A stretch of 64,000 nt of DNA from Conyzicola nivalis_A (GTDB lineage: Bacteria > Actinomycetota > Actinomycetes > Actinomycetales > Microbacteriaceae). The stretch lies in NCBI RefSeq assembly GCF_040548875.1, contig NZ_JBEPSJ010000001.1, positions 372,001 through 436,000 of the forward strand, in the 5' to 3' direction. The notes below the pieces were generated by a model. The model searched no databases. It saw only the letters and a program-made list of their open reading frames with translations, and was not told the DNA's origin. Position 1 is the stretch's first letter, and every line of letters starts with the position of its first letter. A program made the translations under genes and the position numbers. This document shows positions 8,108 to 17,503 of the stretch, in pieces.

Positions 8108-8158
8108 TGCTGCATCCCGACTGCGATTCGGGCGAACCCGAACCAGAACGGACTGTCG

Positions 8159-9058
8159 ATGGCGACAACCCGGGCGCTACCCCCGCTTACCCGCAGGCGT
8201 ACCCGCACCATCTCGGCCTCCGCGCTCGCCGCGGCGCTCGTGCTACTCATCGTGTTGAGCGCGAGCCCCGCGAGAGTGCACGCCGAGAGCGTCTTCGGCA
8301 CCCTCCGCAGCCCCGGGCAGCCGGCGCTCATCGCCGGTCATCGGGGCGACAGGTCGGCGGCTCCCGAGAACACGCTGCCGGCCCTGCAGGGGGCGCTCGA
8401 CAGCACCATGGACTTCGTCGAGACCGACCTGCAGCTCACCGCCGACGGTGTGGTGGTGCTGATGCACGACGAGACCGTCGACCGCACCACCGACGGCTCG
8501 GGGGCCGTGGCCGACCTGAGCTACGCGCAGATCCGCGCACTCGACGCCGGCACCTGGTACTCGCCGCAGTTCGCCGGGGTCACCGTGCCCACGCTCGAGG
8601 AGTTCCTCGGCGTCTTCGCCGGATCGAGCAAGCAGGCGCTGCTCGAGCTCAAGGGATTCTGGACCGTCGACCAGGTCCGCCTCGTGGCGAACCAGGTCAA
8701 CGCCAGCGGCACCCAGCACCGCGTCACCTTCGCCAGCTTCGACTTCACCACGATGATGAACCTCCGCACAGCGGCGCCGTCCATCCCTCGCGTCATCATC
8801 CAGCGGATGCTGCCCGCCGATCCGGTGGCCCTCGCAGAGCACTTCCGGGCGATCGCGATCCTCACCAGCCCGGCGTCGATCGAGGCGGACAAGACAGCGG
8901 TCGCCGCGATGCACGAGGCGGGACTCGGGCTGTTGCTCTACACGCTGAACAGCAGGCAGCGCTGGTCGGAGGCTCTCGCGCTGGGCGTCGACGGCATCGT
9001 CACCGACAAGCCCAGCAACCTCGACGAGTGGCTGGCCGAGACGGCCCCTGGCACCTAG
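8159..9058 (+). CDS. secreted glycerophosphodiester phosphodiesterase
   Basis: The 299-residue protein has a signal peptide: basic TRRRTRT, a hydrophobic stretch at residues 20-38, and cleavage near VHA-ES. The mature part is a GDPD TIM barrel. IAGHRGDRSAAPENT holds the catalytic His/Arg and Glu-Asn, ETDLQLTADG the metal-binding Glu-Asp, and LMHDETVDRTTDG the second catalytic His. LELKGF and GIVTDKP complete the barrel. It hydrolyses glycerophosphodiesters outside the membrane, releasing glycerol 3-phosphate, a phosphate and carbon source. The gene ends 4 nt before the convergent peptidase gene. Confidence 0.92.
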   Translation: MATTRALPPLTRRRTRTISASALAAALVLLIVLSASPARVHAESVFGTLRSPGQPALIAGHRGDRSAAPENTLPALQGALDSTMDFVETDLQLTADGVVVLMHDETVDRTTDGSGAVADLSYAQIRALDAGTWYSPQFAGVTVPTLEEFLGVFAGSSKQALLELKGFWTVDQVRLVANQVNASGTQHRVTFASFDFTTMMNLRTAAPSIPRVIIQRMLPADPVALAEHFRAIAILTSPASIEADKTAVAAMHEAGLGLLLYTLNSRQRWSEALALGVDGIVTDKPSNLDEWLAETAPGT

Positions 9059-9062
9059 GCGT

Positions 9063-10451
9063 CTACAGCTCGCCGACCAGCGTCGTGTAGAAGCGCACGC
9101 CGCGCAGCCACGACTCCACGCGTATCCGCTCGTTCATCGCGTGCAGGGTTCCGCGTTCCTCACCCGACATCTCGAACGGGCTGAAGCGGTAGACGTGGTC
9201 GCTGATGCGGGTGAAGTGCCGGCTGTCGCTCGCCCCGAGCATGACGTAGGGCGTGACGATGACCTCGTCTTGGCCGAAGGTCTGCCGCACCGTACGCGAC
9301 AGCAGCTCCCAGGCGGCGCCGGTCGTGGGGGAGACGGGGGAGGGCTCCGACGGCAGCAGCGCCTCGACGCGCACCGCCGGGTCGGCGATGGCCGAGCGGA
9401 TGTGGCGTTCCGTCTCCTCCACCGACGACCCGACCGCGATACGCACGTTGACCATGGCCTCCGCGCGTTCGGCGAGGGCGTTGGCCGCCTGGCTGCCGCT
9501 CAGCTGGGTCACGGCCTGCGTCGTGCGCACCATCGCGCGGGTCTCGTCGCTGAGGCGCGTGAACACGCGCAGCATGAGGGGACCGGTCAGCCAGAGGTTT
9601 CCGAGCGCCCAGCGCATCGGGCCGGCGGCGTGGGCGCCGACGGTGCGCAGCATCTCGACGTTCGTCGGCGAGAACCGGGCGGGAAAGGGTCGGGCGTTCA
9701 GGCGCACGATCGCGCGGGCGAGCCGCGCCGTGGCGGTGAGCCGGGGCGGGGTCGACGCGTGACCTCCTTGCTGGTCGACGGTGAGGGTGACGGTGGTGAT
9801 GCCCTTCTCGCTCACACCGATCACCGCCGCGGGCTTGGAGACCCCCGGGAAGACGCCCTCGACGACGGCGCCGCCCTCGTCGAGAACGAGGGCGGGCCGG
9901 ACGCCCCTGGCCTCGAGCGTCTCGACGATCGCGATCGCGCCCGCTCCCGTGGTCTCCTCGTTGTGGCCGAAGCTGAGATAGACGTCGTGGCGGGGGCGGA
10001 AACCCGCCGCTGCGCGGGTCTCGACGGCCTCGAGGATGCTGACCAGCGCCCCCTTGTCGTCGAGGGTGCCGCGCCCCCAGATCACGTCGCCGTCGCCGTC
10101 GTCGACGACCTCCGCGGAGAAGGGCGGCCGTGTCCAGCCCTCGCCGGTCGCCGGCACGACGTCGTAGTGCGCCATCAGCACCGTGGGCGGGCCGTCCTCG
10201 CGACCGGCCCAGCGGTAGAGCATCGAGTGCCCGCCGACGATCTCCCGCTCGAGCGCGGCGTGCGTCGCCGGATACAGCTGCGGCAGCGCGGCGATGAAGG
10301 CGTCGAACTGCCCCCAGTCGGTCTGCGCCTCGTCGATCCGCGACACCGTGGGAATGCGCACCAGCCGCCGGAATCGGTCGATCGACCCGGCCATCGAACC
10401 GGCCGCCGAATCGGCCTCTGACGCACTGCGCTCACTCGGGGCATCGCTCAT
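9063..10451 (-). CDS. M20 family metallopeptidase
   Basis: This 462-residue cytosolic zinc peptidase shows the M20 motifs in order: MAHYDVVPA near residue 92 (first zinc His and catalytic Asp), WGRGTLDDKG (bridging Asp), and GHNEETTG (catalytic Glu and zinc Glu). A dimerisation domain contains TVTLTVDQQGGHASTPP, and a final LHAMNERI supplies the last zinc His. The closest relatives are carboxypeptidase-S-like enzymes that trim dipeptides or N-acyl amino acids; exact substrate is open. ATG at 10451 is chosen over an upstream ATG at 10463 because TATGCT (10459-10464) is a -10 box 7 nt upstream of it. Confidence 0.9.
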   Translation of the reverse strand: MSDAPSERSASEADSAAGSMAGSIDRFRRLVRIPTVSRIDEAQTDWGQFDAFIAALPQLYPATHAALEREIVGGHSMLYRWAGREDGPPTVLMAHYDVVPATGEGWTRPPFSAEVVDDGDGDVIWGRGTLDDKGALVSILEAVETRAAAGFRPRHDVYLSFGHNEETTGAGAIAIVETLEARGVRPALVLDEGGAVVEGVFPGVSKPAAVIGVSEKGITTVTLTVDQQGGHASTPPRLTATARLARAIVRLNARPFPARFSPTNVEMLRTVGAHAAGPMRWALGNLWLTGPLMLRVFTRLSDETRAMVRTTQAVTQLSGSQAANALAERAEAMVNVRIAVGSSVEETERHIRSAIADPAVRVEALLPSEPSPVSPTTGAAWELLSRTVRQTFGQDEVIVTPYVMLGASDSRHFTRISDHVYRFSPFEMSGEERGTLHAMNERIRVESWLRGVRFYTTLVGEL

Positions 10452-10534
10452 GCCCACGAGCATATTGCCCCGGTGCCGTTCGCCCGGTTGGCAACCCTCA
10501 CCGACCATCAGGCGGGCTCGACTACAGTAGCCCG

Positions 10535-12112
10535 ATGAGCAAAAACCCTGGGATGGATGTCACGGCTGTACCGTCGTCGTGGCCGCGCACGCTGTCGCGT
10601 AGCGACGTCGTTGTGCACAAGGGTCAACTGACCCTCGTGAACGACCATCTCACCCCGCTCGAGTCGATGGTCGACGACCTGCTCTTCGTGCGTCGTGTGC
10701 TCGACGAGGCGGGGCTGGAGTACCTGCTTGTGCGCGGAAACGACGCGCGACCGGTGCTCGCCGTAGACATCCGCGACCGTCTCGTCCTGCAGTCGGCGCT
10801 GGCGACGGCGTCGGCCACCGAGCCGTTCTACTCGAAGACCGTCGACCCGAACGCCGGACCGGCCTTGTTCGTGGCCGACGGGCGGCTGTCTGCCGACGAC
10901 AAGGCCCGGGTCTTCCGCCTCTACCGGCCGCGCATCGAGCCGCGCGGACGCCTGCGCTACGGTGCGTCGACGGGTGTGCAGGTGGAGCTGTGGACGTTCG
11001 GCGAAGACGAGATCGTCGCCCCCGTCGAGAACTCGCTCACCCGCACCACCATTCCCCGCTCGGAGCTGGTGGAGTCGACGGTGGAGCGCTACGGCACCAC
11101 CTGGCGAACCGCCGAGCCCATGTTCAACCGGCTCGCCTCCGACGTCACCTTCGACATCGACATCGTCTTCTCCTGGGTCGACGGCACCGACGTCGAGTTC
11201 CAGCGCGCCCGCGCCCGGCGCATGGAGAGCTACGTGGTGGGGGAGGGCGACGACCACGAGGCCCGGTTCCGTCAGATCGACGAGCTGCGCTACGCCCTGC
11301 GCTCCGTCTACGTGTTCGCGCCGTGGATCCGCCGCATCTTCATCGCCACAGACTCGCCGATGCCGCACTGGCTCGCCGACCACCCCAAGGTGACCGTGGT
11401 GCGCAGCGAGGAGTTCTTCTCCGACCCGTCGGTGCTGCCGACGCACAACTCGCAGGCAGTCGAGAGCCAGCTGCACAACATCCCCGGCCTGGCCGAGCAC
11501 TTCCTCTACTCGAACGACGACATGTTCTTCGGTCGACCGGTCACCCCCGACATGTTCTTCTCGCCCGGCGGCATCACCCGCTTCATCGAGGCGGAGACCC
11601 GCATCGGGCTGGGGTCGAGCGCGCCCGAGCGCAGCGGCTTCGAAAACGCCGCGCGCGTGAACCGCAACGTGCTGCTCGAACGCTTCGGCGTGACGATCAC
11701 GCGCCACCTCGAGCACTCGGCCGCTCCGCTGCGCAAGAGCGTGCTCGCCGAGCTCGAGCGCGAGTTCCCCGAGGAGTTCTCCCGCACCGCAGCGAGCGCC
11801 TTCCGCAACCGCAACGACATCTCTGTGACGAACTCGCTGTACCACTACTACGCGCTCGTGACAGGTCGCGCCGTGGCGCAGACCGCGGCCCGCGTCAAAT
11901 ACGTCGACACCACGACGCGTGCCGGGCTCAAGCTCATGGACGGGCTGTTGAAGAAGCGCTCCTACGACATGTTCTGCCTGAACGACGGCAGCTTCCCCGA
12001 GGTCGAGCCCGAGGAGCGCACCCGTGCGGTCAAGTCGTTCCTCAACCTGTACTTCCCGATCGTCGCCCCGTGGGAGAAGCCGGCCGCCGTCACCACTGAG
12101 CAGGTCGGCTAG
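10535..12112 (+). CDS. Stealth-family sugar-phosphate transferase
   Basis: The 525-residue protein has the four conserved Stealth regions. CR1 is IDIVFSWVDGTD near residue 208. CR2 contains RQIDELRYALRSVYVFAPWIRRIFIATD. CR3 contains HNSQAVESQLHNIPGLAEHFLYSNDDMFFG. CR4 is the C-terminal CLNDGSFP region. Relatives are hexose-1-phosphate transferases that build phosphodiester-linked capsular or cell-wall glycopolymers from nucleotide sugars. About 200 N-terminal residues precede CR1, as in other actinobacterial members. TACAGT (10523-10528) is 6 nt before the ATG. The stop codon lies inside a 19-bp tandem repeat that copies the end of the gene three more times. No other glycopolymer genes are adjacent. 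Confidence 0.88.
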   Translation: MSKNPGMDVTAVPSSWPRTLSRSDVVVHKGQLTLVNDHLTPLESMVDDLLFVRRVLDEAGLEYLLVRGNDARPVLAVDIRDRLVLQSALATASATEPFYSKTVDPNAGPALFVADGRLSADDKARVFRLYRPRIEPRGRLRYGASTGVQVELWTFGEDEIVAPVENSLTRTTIPRSELVESTVERYGTTWRTAEPMFNRLASDVTFDIDIVFSWVDGTDVEFQRARARRMESYVVGEGDDHEARFRQIDELRYALRSVYVFAPWIRRIFIATDSPMPHWLADHPKVTVVRSEEFFSDPSVLPTHNSQAVESQLHNIPGLAEHFLYSNDDMFFGRPVTPDMFFSPGGITRFIEAETRIGLGSSAPERSGFENAARVNRNVLLERFGVTITRHLEHSAAPLRKSVLAELEREFPEEFSRTAASAFRNRNDISVTNSLYHYYALVTGRAVAQTAARVKYVDTTTRAGLKLMDGLLKKRSYDMFCLNDGSFPEVEPEERTRAVKSFLNLYFPIVAPWEKPAAVTTEQVG

Positions 12113-12170
12113 CACTGAGCAGGTCGGCTAGCACTGAGCAGGTCGGCTAGCACCGAGCAGGTCGGCTAGC
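12095..12170. repeat. 4 x 19-bp tandem repeat at the 3' end of the Stealth gene
   Basis: Four head-to-tail units of ACTGAGCAGGTCGGCTAGC occupy 12095-12113, 12114-12132, 12133-12151 and 12152-12170; the last has one change (ACC for ACT). The first unit encodes the end of the protein, including the TAG stop (12110-12112). Since 19 is not a multiple of three, later copies are out of frame and noncoding. The array ends 3 nt before the stop of the convergent phosphoesterase gene. Confidence 0.95.
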
Positions 12171-12173
12171 GCG

Positions 12174-13178
12174 CTACTTCAGGGGCGCGACGACACGCTC
12201 TGCGTCGAGGGTCGCGTCGAGCTCCACCGCGCGGATGATGTCGATCGGCACGGTGAGAACGGTCTCCTCGTCGATGGCGTGCGCCGTGGCCGGCGCGATC
12301 CGCACTCCCTCGCGGCGCAGGATCGCGGTCGTCTCGTCGGCGCTCACGTAGCTCACGGGGGCGTGGACGCCCAGCGGCACGACGGAGTGCAGCACCGTGT
12401 CCTGATAGACGTGCACGAGGTTGAAGGCCTGCGCGCCGTTGCGGGCGCGGGTGCCGCCCACTGGCACGTTCAGGTCCTGCGTGTAGCAGGTGGCGGATGC
12501 CACGGACACGGGGATTCCCGCGAAAGTCGCCGTCGACGAGTAGTGCAGGTGGCCGGCGATGATGCTGCGCACGTCGGAGCCGTGCAGCACCTCCGCGAGC
12601 CCCGACTGGTCGCGCAGCTCGACGAGCACGGCGAGGTCGAGCACGCTCGGGATAGGCGGGTGGTGCAGTGCGAGGATCGTGCCGTCGGGTGAGGGCGTGC
12701 TGAGCTCCTCGGCGAGCCAGTCGAGCTGTGCGCTCGTGATCTCGCCGTAGTGATGGCCGGGCACGGAGGTGTCGAGCGAGATTATGCGCAGTCCGTTCAC
12801 GTCGTAGACCCGGTCGACGGGCGCCGCGAGCTGGTCTGCGCCGAGGTGGCCCTGGTCGAGGAGCTCGGTGCGGAACGCGCCCCGGTCGTCGTGGTTGCCC
12901 ATGACCCACACCACCTGGGCGCCTAGCCTGGCCGCAGCCGGCTCGAGGATCGACTTGAGCTGCTGGTAGGCGAGCGGGTCGCCCTTGTCGGCGAGATCGC
13001 CGGTGATGACGATGGCCTCCGGCCTGCCGCCCGACGCCTCCAACTCGTCGAAGAGCTGACGCAGATTGCGCTCGCTCTCGACGGATCCGTAGAGGGGGCC
13101 CTCAGCCACGAAGTGCGTGTCGCTGAGATGGAGTATGAAGTGGTCCGGCCGAGAGTATTCAGCCGTTCGGAGGCTCAT
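12174..13178 (-). CDS. calcineurin-like metallophosphoesterase
   Basis: The 334-residue protein has the five metallophosphoesterase motifs: HLSDTHF (residues 21-27), GDLADKG near 67, GNHDDRG near 98, ALHHPP near 168, and GHLHYS near 205. Together they bind two metal ions. The pattern is that of class III cyclic nucleotide phosphodiesterases (CpdA/Rv0805-like), but related enzymes act on other phosphodiesters, so the substrate is open. About 100 residues follow the catalytic core, longer than CpdA. ATG at 13178 is preferred; an in-frame ATG at 13187 would add three residues. A TACCGT box 30-40 nt upstream is a possible -10. Confidence 0.87.
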   Translation of the reverse strand: MSLRTAEYSRPDHFILHLSDTHFVAEGPLYGSVESERNLRQLFDELEASGGRPEAIVITGDLADKGDPLAYQQLKSILEPAAARLGAQVVWVMGNHDDRGAFRTELLDQGHLGADQLAAPVDRVYDVNGLRIISLDTSVPGHHYGEITSAQLDWLAEELSTPSPDGTILALHHPPIPSVLDLAVLVELRDQSGLAEVLHGSDVRSIIAGHLHYSSTATFAGIPVSVASATCYTQDLNVPVGGTRARNGAQAFNLVHVYQDTVLHSVVPLGVHAPVSYVSADETTAILRREGVRIAPATAHAIDEETVLTVPIDIIRAVELDATLDAERVVAPLK

Positions 13179-13309
13179 GCAGCCCATTCCATCAGAGGTT
13201 TGCTGGACAAACGGTAAACGCGGGCTGGCGGGTCGGAAAATAGCGGAAAAAAAGCGAACGATCGTCTCGGAATCTGCGAGCCGGGGGCCGACGGTAGGAT
13301 TCAGGGGAG

Positions 13310-13660
13310 ATGAGCGCGTCGTACCCCACACCACAGTTCACCCGCCCGGCGCTCGCACCGGGCATTCTCGGGGCTCTCGCGCTGCTCGCCGGTGTCGCCC
13401 TCGTGCAGTCCGACACGTTCACGGTCATCCGCTACGTCGCGAGCATCCTCGCGCTCATCGTGATCGTCTTCGCCTGGAACGCGAAGCAGTGGTGGTGGAT
13501 CATCGGGCTCGCCCCCATCGTGATCGCCTGGAACCCTGTCGTGCCCATCGAATTCCCCGACGACGTGTGGCTCGGCATGCAGTACGTCGCCGCTCTGATC
13601 TTCATCGCAGCGGGTATCCGCATCAAGGTGCGCAACCCCGAAGACCGAAATAGGCGCTGA
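13310..13660 (+). CDS. small membrane protein, possibly DUF6804-like
   Basis: A 116-residue protein with three or four membrane helices (residues 15-33, 38-56, 61-78 and 86-104) and a short basic tail. The WNAKQWWWIIGLAPIVIAWNPVVPIEFPD segment resembles a family of small actinobacterial membrane proteins that I believe is DUF6804; that name is from memory and uncertain. TAGGAT lies 9 nt before the ATG, so the leader is at most a few bases. Function is unknown. Confidence 0.7.
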   Translation: MSASYPTPQFTRPALAPGILGALALLAGVALVQSDTFTVIRYVASILALIVIVFAWNAKQWWWIIGLAPIVIAWNPVVPIEFPDDVWLGMQYVAALIFIAAGIRIKVRNPEDRNRR

Positions 13661-13813
13661 TTACCGGGACATGCTCGCGTATCGCCTAAGATGGGCGTAA
13701 CGCACCTAGAACCCACCAGCCGCATCGCGACTGGGTCTGGACAACTCGAACGGGCGCCGACCGCACCAGCGATAGTCCCGCGATCGCGAGACGACCCGGG
13801 CACGAGGAGAACA

Positions 13814-15958
13814 ATGGCCGAACAGGGCCAGCGCCAACGGCGCCAGAACGACCGACAGTCGAACGGCACAGCGACCGCCCGACGATCGACGCAGCAGCGT
13901 CGGGCACGCGGCGGCGACGACGCCGGCGTCATCCCGGTGCTCGCCCGTGCGGCACGCGAGGTCGAGACGGCGGTGCAGAAGGGCCCGCTCAAGCCGGCCA
14001 ACCGCGCCCGGTTCCAGGTCGCAGCGCTGTTGCTGCGCGAGGAGCGCGCGCGAGTCAAGAAAGACCCGACGCTGACCGACTCGGAACGCGCCAACGAGCA
14101 GAAACGCCTCGACGGCCTCGCCGGCATCCTCGCCAAGACCGCAGCCCGCGACACCAGCCTGATCGCCATGCTCGCCGAGGACGCGCCCGTCACCGCGGCA
14201 GCAAAGGCGCTGCGCCGTGACCTGCTCCTCGCCGCGGGTGTGGAGCTCAGCCCAGACGAGCTCATCATCACGACAGAGCCGAAGCCCGTCGACAAGACCG
14301 TCGAGAAGCAGGTCGTGCCGCAGTCGGTGCGTCAGATGCAGATGTCGAACCCCTTCCTGGCCCCCGACTTCAGCGCACTGCAGCCGAAACCCGTGCAGGT
14401 CAACCGCCTCGGCAACTGGGAGCTCATCGAGCCCCTCTTCCGCGCGTTCGAGTACGGGGCGGGCGGCGGCTCGGCCAGCATGGAGCTGCCCGAGGCGCAG
14501 AGCCTCGTCACCCCGGGCGGAACCGAGCTCATGCGCCATCAGGCCCGCTTCGTCGAAGAGGTCAAGCGCGGCCACCGCACCTTCCTCCTCGCCGACGAGC
14601 CCGGTCTCGGAAAGACCGCGCAGGCCCTCCTTGCCGCATCCGTCTCGAACTCCTACCCGCTGCTCGTCGTCGTTCCCAACGTGGTCAAGACCAACTGGGC
14701 GCGCGAGGTCGAACTGTGGACCCCGGGGCGCACGGCGACCGTCGTGCACGGCGACGGCAAAGACGTCGACGCGTTCAGCGACGTCGTCATCGTCAACTAC
14801 GAGGTGCTCGACCGGCACGTCGGCTGGCTCGGACGCTTCGGCTTCAAAGGCATGGTCGTCGACGAGGCGCACTTCATCAAGAATCTCAAGAGCGAGCGCA
14901 GCAAGAACGTGCTGACCCTCAGCCGCAGCATCCGCGCCGCTCAGCCCAGGGCGCTCATGATGGCGCTCACCGGCACGCCGCTCATCAACGACATCGACGA
15001 CTTCCGCGCCATCTGGCAGTTCCTCGGCTGGATCGACGACAAGAAGCCGCTCTCCACGCTGATGGAGAAGCTCGAGGACACCGGGCTCACCCCCGCCGAC
15101 TTCGGGTTCTTCTCCGAGGCGCGTCAGGCGGTCATCGACATGGGCATCGTGCGACGGAAGAAGGTGGATGTCGCGGCCGACATCCCCGCACGCCGGGTGG
15201 CAGACATCCCCGTCGAACTCGACGACGACCTCGGGCGCACCATCCGCGCCGCCGAGGCCGCGCTCACCGCTCGCCTCATGGCGACCTACCGCCGGGTGCG
15301 GGCGCTCAAGCCCGACGCCGACGTCGAGGACCTCATCCGCGTCGTCGCCCACGCCGAGCTCGAGGAGTCGAAGGGCGCGGGCACGGGAGACAACGTCTTC
15401 ACCATGGTGCGCAAGATCGGTCAGGCCAAGGCCGGGCTCGCCGCCGACTACACCGCGCAGCTCGCCCGCAACGTGGGCAAGGTCGTGTTCTTCGCCAAGC
15501 ACATCGACGTGATGGACGCCGCGGAGGCGCACTTCGCGAAGGTGGGGCTCACGAGCGTCTCGATCCGTGGCGACCAGTCGCCGAAGGCCCGTCAGGCCGC
15601 CATCGACGCTTTCGCCACCGACCCGGAGGTCTCGGTCGTCGTCGCATCGCTCACCGCGGCGGGCGTCGGGCTGAACCTGCAGGCCGCCTCGAACGTCGTC
15701 CTGGCCGAGCTCAGCTGGACCAGTGCCGAGCAGACGCAGGCAATCGACCGCGTGCACCGCATCGGGCAGGCGCTGCCCGTGACCGCCTGGCGCATCATCG
15801 CGGCCCACACGATCGATGCTCGCATCGCCGAGCTCATCGACTCCAAGGCCGGGCTCGCCGCCCGCGCGCTCGACGGATCCGACGAGGAGATCACCGCGGA
15901 GTCGAACATCCAGCTGCAGGCACTGATGAGCCTGCTGCGCGACGCCCTCGACGACTAG
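13814..15958 (+). CDS. SNF2-family DEAD/DEAH helicase-like ATPase
   Basis: The 714-residue protein has a basic, low-complexity N-terminus followed by a Swi2/Snf2 ATPase core. LLADEPGLGKTAQ (motif I) is near residue 262, VVDEAHFIKN holds the DEAH box, and LTGTPLIND is motif III. The C-terminal RecA lobe ends with QAIDRVHRIGQ (motif VI). Such proteins remodel protein-DNA or RNA polymerase complexes or act in repair. ATG at 13814 is chosen because GAGGAGA stands 5 nt upstream; the frame is open for another 41 codons. A TAAGAT box near 13688 would give a leader of about 120 nt, unusually long for this region. Confidence 0.85.
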   Translation: MAEQGQRQRRQNDRQSNGTATARRSTQQRRARGGDDAGVIPVLARAAREVETAVQKGPLKPANRARFQVAALLLREERARVKKDPTLTDSERANEQKRLDGLAGILAKTAARDTSLIAMLAEDAPVTAAAKALRRDLLLAAGVELSPDELIITTEPKPVDKTVEKQVVPQSVRQMQMSNPFLAPDFSALQPKPVQVNRLGNWELIEPLFRAFEYGAGGGSASMELPEAQSLVTPGGTELMRHQARFVEEVKRGHRTFLLADEPGLGKTAQALLAASVSNSYPLLVVVPNVVKTNWAREVELWTPGRTATVVHGDGKDVDAFSDVVIVNYEVLDRHVGWLGRFGFKGMVVDEAHFIKNLKSERSKNVLTLSRSIRAAQPRALMMALTGTPLINDIDDFRAIWQFLGWIDDKKPLSTLMEKLEDTGLTPADFGFFSEARQAVIDMGIVRRKKVDVAADIPARRVADIPVELDDDLGRTIRAAEAALTARLMATYRRVRALKPDADVEDLIRVVAHAELEESKGAGTGDNVFTMVRKIGQAKAGLAADYTAQLARNVGKVVFFAKHIDVMDAAEAHFAKVGLTSVSIRGDQSPKARQAAIDAFATDPEVSVVVASLTAAGVGLNLQAASNVVLAELSWTSAEQTQAIDRVHRIGQALPVTAWRIIAAHTIDARIAELIDSKAGLAARALDGSDEEITAESNIQLQALMSLLRDALDD

Positions 15959-15967
15959 GTTCCGGTA

Positions 15968-15991
15968 GGCCGCCGACGCGCGTCGGCGGCC
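15968..15991. terminator. perfect 24-bp palindrome between convergent genes
   Basis: Bases 15968-15979 are perfectly complementary to 15980-15991 with no spacer, forming a very GC-rich 12-bp stem. There is no T-tract. The position 10 nt after the SNF2 stop and before the convergent DUF2510 stop suggests a bidirectional terminator. Confidence 0.55.
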
Positions 15992-16015
15992 GCAGCCGCC
16001 CCTCGCCCCGGGGTA

Positions 16016-16069
16016 CAGCGCCGCGGCTGGTTACAGCACCGCGGCCGGTTACAGCGCCGCGGCGAAACC
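16016..16069. repeat. 3 x 18-bp repeat spanning the stop of a DUF2510 gene
   Basis: Three consecutive 18-bp units of the form GTTACAGCGCCGCGGCCG occupy about 16016-16069, each with one or two changes. The right-hand unit encodes the C-terminal AAAL and TAA stop of the minus-strand gene ending at 16049. The other two lie beyond the stop and repeat the same coding end, including a TAA-like triplet. Confidence 0.8.
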
Positions 16070-17371
16070 CATCAGGTCGATCGGCGTGAGAACGACCGCG
16101 GCCGCGCCGGCGGCGTTGAGCAGGAGGAACACCACGGCGGGCGCCCACCCGCGTCCGGCCTGCTGGCGAGTGCGCACCGCGCGTGCCACGAGGTAGGCGA
16201 GCGGGGTCAGCAGCGTCCACGCGGGAGACGCCGTCGTCTGGTGGTCGCGCTGCACGAGCTGGCGGCGATCGCTGATGGCCAGGGCGAGGGACGCCATCGC
16301 GAACACGAACACGAGCCCGCCGAGGATGAACGGCGAGTAGAACCCGGGGGCGAGGATCGACAGCGCGACAACGACGCCCAACAGGATGGACGGCATCAGA
16401 GTCAGCATCCACACCGACCCGGTGTTGACGTGGGTCGGCGGCTCCACGGTGCCCGTCGTGATGCGCGGCGTCATGCCGAACGGCCGGTACTCGATGTCGT
16501 CGGGAATGGTGGCCGGCGGCGTGGCGGCGCCCGTGCGCATGACCGGCACGAAGGCAGAGGCGGCGGCCGAGTCGGTGACGACGGGCTCTTGACGGGGGAT
16601 GACCGAGGTGGCGGCGGTGACCGGCGCGGCGGGCGCGCGGACCGGTGCGGCCACAGGGTTCGCCTGCGCTGCCTGCGCTGCCTGCGCCGCATGCGGGGTC
16701 GAGGTCGGGGAGACCACGGCCGCGGCCTGGGCCGCCTCTTCGGTCACGGCGCGCGCCGCGGGAGTGAAGGTGTGGGTCTGGGCGAAGGCGCTCGCGGGAG
16801 TGGCGGCCTTCACGGGAGCGAGCGTCTGCGCGACGGCGCGCGGCGGGGCCCCGGTGAGCGATGCCGCGGTGGAGATCGCCGGCGACTTGGTCAACTCCGC
16901 GGCCTCCTTCGTGACGTTCTCCGTCGGCGCCTGTGTGGCGACGGTGCGGAACTGCTCGATCGAGAACGACGCCTGGGGCTTCTGGGTGGCCGACACGGCC
17001 GGGCCCATGGCGTAGCTGGGAGCGCCGTCGCCGGAGCCCCCCGAGTCGTGCTCCCGCGGCTCGGTGAGCTGCTTCTGCAGTTCGAGCACGGCCGCTGCGT
17101 CGCGGAGCTGACGGCGGGTGGGGAAGGAGTCGTTCGCGGATGCCTCGGCCTTGATCGCGTGGCGAACGGTGGGGGCATTCGGCGAGGGGACCCTGCGAAC
17201 GCTCGGGCCGGGCATGCTGGCGTACGCGGGTGCGGCCGGGCTCGCCGCGGGCGCGGGTGGCGACTCGAGAGCGTGCGTCCAGGACGAGCCGTCCCACCAG
17301 CGGCGCTGCGGAAGGCCGCGCGGGTCGGGATACCACCCCGCAGGGATGGTGGGGTGCGTGAATTCGGTCAT
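16049..17371 (-). CDS. DUF2510 membrane protein A
   Basis: The 440-residue protein begins with a DUF2510 domain (AGWYPDPRGLPQRRWWDGSSWT, residues 11-32), a short Trp-rich module common in actinobacterial membrane and secreted proteins. A long Ala/Pro-rich, poorly conserved linker (about residues 35-310) follows. The C-terminus has four membrane helices starting near VWMLTLMPSILLGVVVAL. Its function is unknown; DUF2510 often anchors or targets proteins to the cell envelope. The neighbour downstream of the shared direction is a paralogue with the same plan. No Shine-Dalgarno is seen; TAGTCA lies 6 nt before the ATG. Confidence 0.8.
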   Translation of the reverse strand: MTEFTHPTIPAGWYPDPRGLPQRRWWDGSSWTHALESPPAPAASPAAPAYASMPGPSVRRVPSPNAPTVRHAIKAEASANDSFPTRRQLRDAAAVLELQKQLTEPREHDSGGSGDGAPSYAMGPAVSATQKPQASFSIEQFRTVATQAPTENVTKEAAELTKSPAISTAASLTGAPPRAVAQTLAPVKAATPASAFAQTHTFTPAARAVTEEAAQAAAVVSPTSTPHAAQAAQAAQANPVAAPVRAPAAPVTAATSVIPRQEPVVTDSAAASAFVPVMRTGAATPPATIPDDIEYRPFGMTPRITTGTVEPPTHVNTGSVWMLTLMPSILLGVVVALSILAPGFYSPFILGGLVFVFAMASLALAISDRRQLVQRDHQTTASPAWTLLTPLAYLVARAVRTRQQAGRGWAPAVVFLLLNAAGAAAVVLTPIDLMGFAAAL

Positions 17372-17503
17372 ATCGGGTGACTACACTTTCAGGTTTCGGG
17401 TTACTCGAAAGGCGTTCATCACACTAGCCCGTCCGGATCGCAAAAGCCTAGGGATACTTTTGTTTACGTTCGGTTCGTGGGCACGAGCCCACACCACGCC
17501 CTG

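Noticed and set aside
12095..12170. CRISPR-like interpretation of the 19-bp repeats
   Set aside because: The units are contiguous with no spacers, and no cas genes are present.
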